A DNA stretch of 8,752 nucleotides, taken from Clostridiales bacterium (lineage in GTDB: Bacteria > Bacillota > Clostridia > Oscillospirales > Oscillospiraceae). The stretch covers positions 1 through 8,752 of the forward strand of contig JAHZEE010000063.1 in the NCBI GenBank assembly GCA_019421975.1, given 5' to 3'. The translations under genes and the position numbers were made by a program. Shown in pieces: positions 4,328-8,752 of the stretch. The notes beneath the pieces are model-generated. The model was not told the DNA's origin and ran no database searches. It saw only the letters and a program-made list of their open reading frames with translations. How positions within the stretch are numbered: the stretch's first letter is position 1; every line of letters begins with the position of its first letter.

Positions 4328-5329
4328 GTGATTGAGGTCCAGCACCTGACCAAGCGGTATGGCAGCCACGAGGCCGTATCCGATCTCAGCTTTACCGTCG
4401 AGACGGGACAAATCTATGGGTTTCTAGGCCCCAACGGCGCCGGCAAGTCCACCACCATGAATATGATGACCGGCTGCATCGCAGCAACCGAAGGGCAGAT
4501 CCTGATTGACGGCCACGACATCTTTGAAGATGCCATGGCGGCTAAAAAGTGTATCGGCTATCTGCCGGAACAGCCGCCGCTCTACCCGGATATGACCCCA
4601 CTGGAATACCTGCGGTTTGTCGCGCAGGCCAAAAAAGTCCCCCCTGCCGCACGAAGCGCGCAGGTCGCGCACGCCATCGCCGTCACGCAGATTGGGTCCG
4701 TACAGAACCGGCTGATGAAGCATCTGTCCAAGGGATACCGGCAGCGGGTGGGCATTGCCCAGGCCCTGCTGGGAGATCCGGAGATCATCATTCTGGACGA
4801 GCCCACCGTCGGCCTGGACCCACTGCAGATTATTGAGATCCGGGATCTCATCAAATCCCTGGGTAAGACGCACACCGTCATTCTCAGCAGCCACATTCTC
4901 TCAGAGATCCAGGCTGTCTGCGACGCGGTTCTGATCATCGCCAACGGCAAGCTGGTCGCCTGTGACACCACGCAGAATTTGGAGACGCTGTTCGCAGGCA
5001 GCAACACCCTGTCTCTGGCCGTCCGGGCCACCGAGGCCGAGGTCCAGGCCGCACTGGCCGGGGTGGAGGGGATCCAGTCCCTCTGCTGCACCGCCGTGGA
5101 GGGGGCCACCCAGGTGGAGCTGACCGCGGAGGCGGGCCAGGATCTGGCAGAGGCGGTCTTCTTTGCCTTCGCCGCAGTCCGGCGGCCCATCGTGCGCATG
5201 AATACCGTCCGGGCCAGTCTGGAGGAGGTCTTTATTGAGCTCACCCAGAGTCCCAGCGCACCGCCTGTCATTTCGTCCGCGGAGACAACACAGCCGGAGG
5301 AGGGTTCTACAGATGACAGCAATTTATAA
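4328..5329 (+). CDS. ABC transporter ATP-binding protein, ABC-2/GldA-like
   Basis: A 333-residue nucleotide-binding subunit. Walker A is GPNGAGKST (residues 34-42), the Q-loop region is LPEQPPLYPDMT (79-90), the signature is LSKGYRQR (133-140, Lys replacing the usual second Gly position), Walker B is IIILDEPT (153-160), and the H-loop histidine is H189. Residues about 215-305 are a C-terminal regulatory domain typical of GldA/CcmA-like exporters. A Ser/Thr/Pro/Glu-rich tail (about 308-333) follows and overlaps the permease start. The protein powers the membrane partner encoded next. The start is GTG at 4328, 7 nt after GGAGG (4316-4320). An ATG at 4326-4328 overlaps it but is followed directly by TGA. 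First gene of the four-gene operon, overlapping the permease gene by 17 bp. Substrate unknown; related cassettes serve gliding motility in Bacteroidetes, but no gliding partner genes are seen here. Confidence 0.95.
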   Translation: MIEVQHLTKRYGSHEAVSDLSFTVETGQIYGFLGPNGAGKSTTMNMMTGCIAATEGQILIDGHDIFEDAMAAKKCIGYLPEQPPLYPDMTPLEYLRFVAQAKKVPPAARSAQVAHAIAVTQIGSVQNRLMKHLSKGYRQRVGIAQALLGDPEIIILDEPTVGLDPLQIIEIRDLIKSLGKTHTVILSSHILSEIQAVCDAVLIIANGKLVACDTTQNLETLFAGSNTLSLAVRATEAEVQAALAGVEGIQSLCCTAVEGATQVELTAEAGQDLAEAVFFAFAAVRRPIVRMNTVRASLEEVFIELTQSPSAPPVISSAETTQPEEGSTDDSNL

Positions 5330-6176
5330 GCGCGAGATGGGCGCCTATTTTAAAGGCATGTTCGGCTATGTGGTGGCGGTGCTGCTGCTGCTTTTCACCG
5401 GGATCTATATGGTGGTCTACAACTTCGCCTCCGGTTACCCCAATTTTGAGTATGTCCTGGGCGCCATCACCTTTTTGTATCTTTTGATCATCCCTGTGCT
5501 CACCATGCGCTCTTTTGCCGAAGAGCGGCACCAGCGCACCGATCAGCTGCTCTACTCCCTGCCTCTGTCCATGGGCAAGGTGGTGCTGGGAAAGTACCTG
5601 GCCATGCTGACGGTGCTGCTGCTCCCGGTGCTGGTGATGTGCCTCTATCCGCTGGTTCTGTCTCTGTTCGGCACGGTCAACTTTGCCAGCGCCTACAGCG
5701 GCATCGTGGGCTTCTTCCTGCTTGGCGCTGCGCTGATCGGCCTGGGCATGTTTCTATCCGCGCTCTCGGAGAGCCAGGCAGTGGCGGCCGGTCTGAGCTT
5801 TGTCTGCATTTTGGTCGTCTATCTCATGAATGCACTGGCCAGCCTCATCCCGACGAGCGCCTTCGGCTCGTTTGCCGGTCTGACCGTTGTGGTGCTTCTG
5901 ATCGCGCTCATCTTGTATCTGATGACCAAAAACTTCACCATCACCATGGTGGTCGCTGTGGTGCTGGAGCTCATTCTGGCGGCCTGTTACGCGCTGTGGA
6001 CCGACGCGTTTGCCGGTCTGTTTCCCGCCATTTTGTCCCAGCTCTCCCTGTTTGACCGCCTGACCAACTTTTTAAACGGGATGTTTGATCTGACCGCGGT
6101 GGTCTATGATCTGTCCTTTGCGGCGGTCTTTCTGTTCCTGACCATCCAGGCCCTTGAGAAAAGGAGGTGGAGCTGA
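5313..6176 (+). CDS. ABC-2 type permease, GldF-like
   Basis: A 287-residue integral membrane protein. About eight hydrophobic stretches are visible (roughly residues 17-37, 47-64, 97-119, 129-150, 157-179, 187-204, 208-229 and 258-280), of which six to eight should cross the membrane. MRSFAEERHQRTDQLLYSLP (65-84), between the second and third segments, is the hallmark of ABC-2 permeases and probably contacts the ATPase. The end, FDLTAVVYDLSF then LEKRRWS, is typical of GldF-like members. The ATG at 5313 follows GGAGGAGGG (5296-5304) by 8 nt; a longer frame back to 5235 is rejected because it adds an Arg-rich stretch antithetical to a membrane protein start and overlaps the ATPase coding region. 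It is probably the translocation pore working with the ATPase as a homodimer. The stop TGA overlaps the next ATG by one base (TGATG). Confidence 0.92.
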   Translation: MTAIYKREMGAYFKGMFGYVVAVLLLLFTGIYMVVYNFASGYPNFEYVLGAITFLYLLIIPVLTMRSFAEERHQRTDQLLYSLPLSMGKVVLGKYLAMLTVLLLPVLVMCLYPLVLSLFGTVNFASAYSGIVGFFLLGAALIGLGMFLSALSESQAVAAGLSFVCILVVYLMNALASLIPTSAFGSFAGLTVVVLLIALILYLMTKNFTITMVVAVVLELILAACYALWTDAFAGLFPAILSQLSLFDRLTNFLNGMFDLTAVVYDLSFAAVFLFLTIQALEKRRWS

Positions 6177-7609
6177 TGCAATCGCCCAAGACAAATCATA
6201 CCCGCAAGGCAGCCCGGATCGGCTCGTACAGCGTCGTCATCACCGCCGTGGTCATCGCCATGGCAGTCCTGGTCAACCTGATTGTCGCAAAGCTGCCCGC
6301 CACCTATACTCAGTTTGATGTGTCAGCCGACGCGCTCTACACCCTCTCCGCGCAGACAGAGGAAATTGTCTCCAATCTTGACGAGGACATCTCCATCTAC
6401 TGGATCGTCCAGACCGGCAACGAAAACAACAGCATCGGCCGCCTGCTCGACCGCTACCAGGCGCTGAGCGACCACATCCAGGTCACAAAGGTTGACCCCG
6501 TGGTCAATCCCGCCTTTGCCCAGCAGTACACCGACGAGCAGCTGAGCAACAACAGCCTGGTTGTCGAGAGCGGCCAGCGCGCCAAGTACATCGGCTACGG
6601 AGACATCGTTGTGGTCGACATGGAGGCCTACTACACCACAGGAACGGCCACTCCGGAGTTCAACGGCGAGTCGAGCCTCACCAGCGCCATCGACTATGTC
6701 ACCAGTGACAGTATTCCCGTGGCCTATACCCTGAGCGGGCATGGCGAACTGACGCTGCAGGAGGATCTGAAGGACCAGATCGCCGCCCAGAATATTGAAT
6801 TGCGGGAGCTCAACTTGTTGAGTGCCGGCTCCATTCCGGAGGACTGCACCGCGCTGTTCCTGCTCTCGCCCCAGCAGGATCTCAGCGATCAGGAGCTGGA
6901 GCAGATCCTGGCCTATCTGCAAGACGGCGGCCATCTGTTCCTTGTCACAGATTTCACCCGCTCCGCCTGCCCCAATCTGGAGGCGCTCATGTCCTATTAC
7001 GGCGTCTACACCGTGGAGGGAATGGCCGTGGAGGGCGATACGAACGCCTCCATCTATCAGTATCCCCACTACATTCTGCCCACGCTGCAGTCCCATACCA
7101 TCACAGATCCGCTGATCCAAAACGGTTACCAGGTCATCGCTCCCTTTGCCCAGGGCATTGCGCTGCAGTCGTCGGATGCGGTGCGGGAGGGCCTCTCCAT
7201 CACCCAGCTGCTCACCACCTCTGATGCGTCCTATTCCAAAGTGGATGGCATCAATCTGACCACCTTTACCAAGCAGGACAACGACATCGACGGGCCCTTT
7301 GCGCTGGGCGTGGCCATCTCCGAGCCAGTCACGGACGGCACCACGCAGATCGTCTGGTATTCCACCTCCTATCTGCTCGATGCCAGCACAGATATCACCG
7401 GCGGCAACACCGATCTGATCCTCAACTCGATCGGCTGGCTCTGTGAGCATGAGAGCGCCATCTCCATCCACGCCAAGAGCATGGTGGAGGACACGCTGAT
7501 TGTTCCCGCCGGCACAGTCTACACGCTCTCATTCCTGTTTGTTGTCCTGATCCCGCTGGTGCTTCTGGCCGCAGGCATCTTCATCACCATCCGAAGGAGG
7601 CACAAATAA
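6176..7609 (+). CDS. GldG-like ABC transporter auxiliary protein (membrane-anchored, extracytoplasmic)
   Basis: A 477-residue protein with one N-terminal membrane segment (about 18-38), a large domain predicted outside the cytoplasm, and a C-terminal membrane segment (about 449-472) ending in the positive tail IRRRHK. After the first helix, AKLPATYTQFDVSADALYTL leads into LSAQTEEIVSNLDEDISIYW, the standard opening of GldG-family proteins (DUF7088 / ABC_transp_aux, PF09822 type). The middle has a glutamine-amidotransferase-like pattern (for example YTLSGHGEL and GGHLFLVTDFT), with no catalytic role seen. The ATG at 6176 is chosen over a GTG at 6167 because the ribosome binding site AAGGAGG (6161-6167) would overlap the latter. 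It is translationally coupled to the permease. GldG-like proteins are thought to be structural partners of the GldA/GldF transporter; the substrate is unknown. Confidence 0.9.
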   Translation: MQSPKTNHTRKAARIGSYSVVITAVVIAMAVLVNLIVAKLPATYTQFDVSADALYTLSAQTEEIVSNLDEDISIYWIVQTGNENNSIGRLLDRYQALSDHIQVTKVDPVVNPAFAQQYTDEQLSNNSLVVESGQRAKYIGYGDIVVVDMEAYYTTGTATPEFNGESSLTSAIDYVTSDSIPVAYTLSGHGELTLQEDLKDQIAAQNIELRELNLLSAGSIPEDCTALFLLSPQQDLSDQELEQILAYLQDGGHLFLVTDFTRSACPNLEALMSYYGVYTVEGMAVEGDTNASIYQYPHYILPTLQSHTITDPLIQNGYQVIAPFAQGIALQSSDAVREGLSITQLLTTSDASYSKVDGINLTTFTKQDNDIDGPFALGVAISEPVTDGTTQIVWYSTSYLLDASTDITGGNTDLILNSIGWLCEHESAISIHAKSMVEDTLIVPAGTVYTLSFLFVVLIPLVLLAAGIFITIRRRHK

Positions 7610-8587
7610 TTGAATCGGAAACAAAAGCTCATCTCCTCGCTTGTCGCGCTGGTCATTTTGTTGATCGTCCTCTATGTGGTCAGCCTCATGGTCACCATGC
7701 GGGAGAACATGATCGGTGATATCACCACCCAGACCAACGATGAGGGCACCATCACCATCGGTGTGATGGATTCCAGTCTGATCACCGACATGTCCTGGAA
7801 CTATGAGGGCGAGACCTATACCATGGAATACCGCAGCGGGGTCTGGGACAAGATGTCTGACCCCTCCTGCCCGGTCAATCAGACCGTTCTGAGTGAGATG
7901 ACCGTCGCCATCAGCAGTTTGACGGCCAATCAGGCGATCCCCAATGTCTCAGACATGGAGCAGTATGGTCTGGTGATGCCCGCCATGACCATCAAAATCA
8001 AGGCCGACAATGAGCGTATCACCTATAACATCGGCGACAAAAATGAGCTGACCGGAGAGTACTATCTCCAGCTCAACACCCTGTCGACCGTCTATCTGGT
8101 GGACGCGGCGATCGTGGAGACCTTCTCCAAGGGAGAGTTTGAGATCATGCAGGCGGAGACCATCGCGGAATTCGGAACCGTCGCCTCTGCCACCGTCGAG
8201 AACGCCAACGGCACCATCGAGATTCTGCATGAAACGACAGACGACGGCGAGCGCTGGTATTTGAATGACGCCGCGCAGACAGAGCTGGACGCCACCGCAG
8301 CCTCCACACTGGTGAACTACGGCCTCGGTGTCAGCTGGCTGGACTGCGACACCTACCAGGCCACCGACTACTACCTGGAGTCCTGCGGCCTGAAGGATCC
8401 GAAGGCCAGGATCACGCTGACCGATACCGACGGCAACAGCTTCACCCTTGTCTTTGGAGACGAGACGGAGGAAGGCACCCTGGCCCAGTTTGAGGGCTCG
8501 AAGATGGTCTATGTCGTAGGCACCGATACGGCGGAGTATCTGGCAAATGCCACTGTGGACGCTCTGCTGCCCAGCCAAGCGTCATAG
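7610..8587 (+). CDS. DUF4340 domain-containing membrane-anchored protein
   Basis: A 325-residue protein with basic residues MNRKQK, one membrane helix (about 8-29) and a long extracytoplasmic beta-rich region. Two similar modules are visible. The first runs from about residue 79 through QYGLVMP (118-124), YNIGD (139-143) and VYLVD (161-165). The second runs from WYLND (216-220) through SCGLKDP (258-264), LVFGD (280-284) and VYVVG (300-304). This matches the repeat-like nature of DUF4340. The start is TTG at 7610, immediately after the TAA of the preceding gene; AAGGAGG (7594-7600) lies 9 nt upstream, and no better ATG precedes the membrane helix. DUF4340 proteins regularly follow GldG-like proteins in Firmicutes and other phyla, and this one is probably an outward-facing subunit of the same ABC complex. 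It is the last gene of the operon, with a strong hairpin 25 bp downstream. Function unknown. Confidence 0.9.
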   Translation: MNRKQKLISSLVALVILLIVLYVVSLMVTMRENMIGDITTQTNDEGTITIGVMDSSLITDMSWNYEGETYTMEYRSGVWDKMSDPSCPVNQTVLSEMTVAISSLTANQAIPNVSDMEQYGLVMPAMTIKIKADNERITYNIGDKNELTGEYYLQLNTLSTVYLVDAAIVETFSKGEFEIMQAETIAEFGTVASATVENANGTIEILHETTDDGERWYLNDAAQTELDATAASTLVNYGLGVSWLDCDTYQATDYYLESCGLKDPKARITLTDTDGNSFTLVFGDETEEGTLAQFEGSKMVYVVGTDTAEYLANATVDALLPSQAS

Positions 8588-8611
8588 CTTCGTCGGGCAA
8601 CAGAGTCAAAA

Positions 8612-8644
8612 AACTCCCCGGACTGAAGTTCAGTCCGGGGAGTT
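8612..8644. terminator. Bidirectional intrinsic terminator between convergent genes
   Basis: A perfect 15-bp stem (8612-8626 with 8630-8644) with a 3-nt loop. Read on the minus strand it ends in TTTTTTGAC and so is a strong terminator for the aminotransferase gene. Read on the plus strand the trailing sequence is TTCTCTG, a poorer tract, but the very stable stem should still limit read-through from the ABC operon. The stop codon of the aminotransferase gene lies at 8630-8632, inside the stem. Confidence 0.9.
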
Positions 8645-8752
8645 CTCTGATGCGTCCAGTCCAGCGACCCAGCCGAAGGGGTCCGGAACCTTGCCCCACG
8701 GGATCCCTGTGAGGGTGTCGTAGAGGCGCTGGGAAAGCGTGCCGATCTTGCC
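8630..8752 (-). CDS. ilvE: Branched-chain amino acid aminotransferase, C-terminal 40 residues
   Basis: Only the 3' end is in the window. The translation GKIGTLSQRLYDTLTGIPWG followed by KVPDPFGWVAGL is the characteristic C-terminus of class IV (fold type IV) pyridoxal-phosphate branched-chain aminotransferases, where the consensus is LYDxLTGIQxGxxxDPFGW. The enzyme interconverts leucine, isoleucine and valine with their 2-oxo acids using 2-oxoglutarate/glutamate in the cytoplasm. The final residues (LDASENSPD) extend a little past the usual end after the W-x-x-x-V/L position; the last five codons, including the TGA, are made by the 5' arm of the terminator stem. The gene is convergent with the ABC operon and functionally unrelated to it. 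The family call is strong although active-site residues lie outside the window. Confidence 0.88.
   Translation of the reverse strand, partial: GKIGTLSQRLYDTLTGIPWGKVPDPFGWVAGLDASENSPD

Noticed and set aside
6323..7471. Minus-strand frame of 382 codons opposite the GldG-like gene
   Set aside because: It gives a Gly/Asp/Val-rich product of the kind seen from reading a coding strand backwards, and has no ribosome binding site. The plus-strand gene has membrane helices and family motifs.
1..8752. CRISPR array, tRNA, rRNA, insertion sequence or phage genes
   Set aside because: No regularly spaced repeats, cloverleaf sequences, transposase motifs or terminal inverted repeats with target duplications were seen on reading both strands.

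Overview
The window looks like a piece of chromosome from an anaerobic, GC-rich member of the Clostridia, possibly an Oscillospiraceae-like gut bacterium. The reasons are the strong AGGAGG-type ribosome binding sites, the GTG and TTG starts, the tightly overlapping operons, the 2-hydroxyacyl-CoA dehydratase/activase-type proteins and the four-gene ABC-2/GldG/DUF4340 cassette, all of which are common in that class. The taxonomic placement is inference.

Left part (1-2780, minus strand): an operon of four overlapping genes. In transcription order they are a YbaK/ProX-type aminoacyl-tRNA deacylase (2716-2162), a DUF2229 activase-associated protein (2165-1242), a 2-hydroxyacyl-CoA dehydratase-family protein (1249-152) and the start of a BadF/BadG-type ATP-dependent activase (177 to beyond position 1). 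Overlaps of 4, 8 and 26 bp, each with a Shine-Dalgarno sequence inside the preceding gene, point to translational coupling. The last three genes are the separated modules of a protein type that other Clostridia encode as one long polypeptide. They probably form an ATP-driven, iron-sulfur electron-transfer enzyme of unknown substrate.

Next (2796-3713, minus strand): a monocistronic, cytoplasmic zinc-dependent phospholipase C-family protein (3615-2839). It has a good sigma-A promoter, a short terminator-like hairpin in its leader and a clear terminator behind it.

Middle (about 3720-4327): an AT-rich region of roughly 600 bp between the minus-strand and plus-strand blocks. It is not empty. On the minus strand a near-consensus sigma-A promoter (TTGACA-17-TACAAT) overlapping an inverted repeat drives a predicted transcript of about 300 nt ending at a 13-bp hairpin. 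The transcript has no convincing ORF and is a candidate small RNA or decayed gene. Divergent to it is an extended -10 promoter for the ABC operon, followed by a structured leader of about 140 nt.

Right part (4328-8587, plus strand): a four-gene operon of ABC-2 ATPase, six-to-eight-helix permease, GldG-like membrane-anchored protein and DUF4340 membrane-anchored protein. The genes overlap or abut and should assemble into one envelope-located ABC complex. A 15-bp bidirectional terminator (8612-8644) separates the operon from the convergent 3' end of a branched-chain amino acid aminotransferase gene (8752-8630, minus strand). The stop codon of that gene lies inside the terminator stem.
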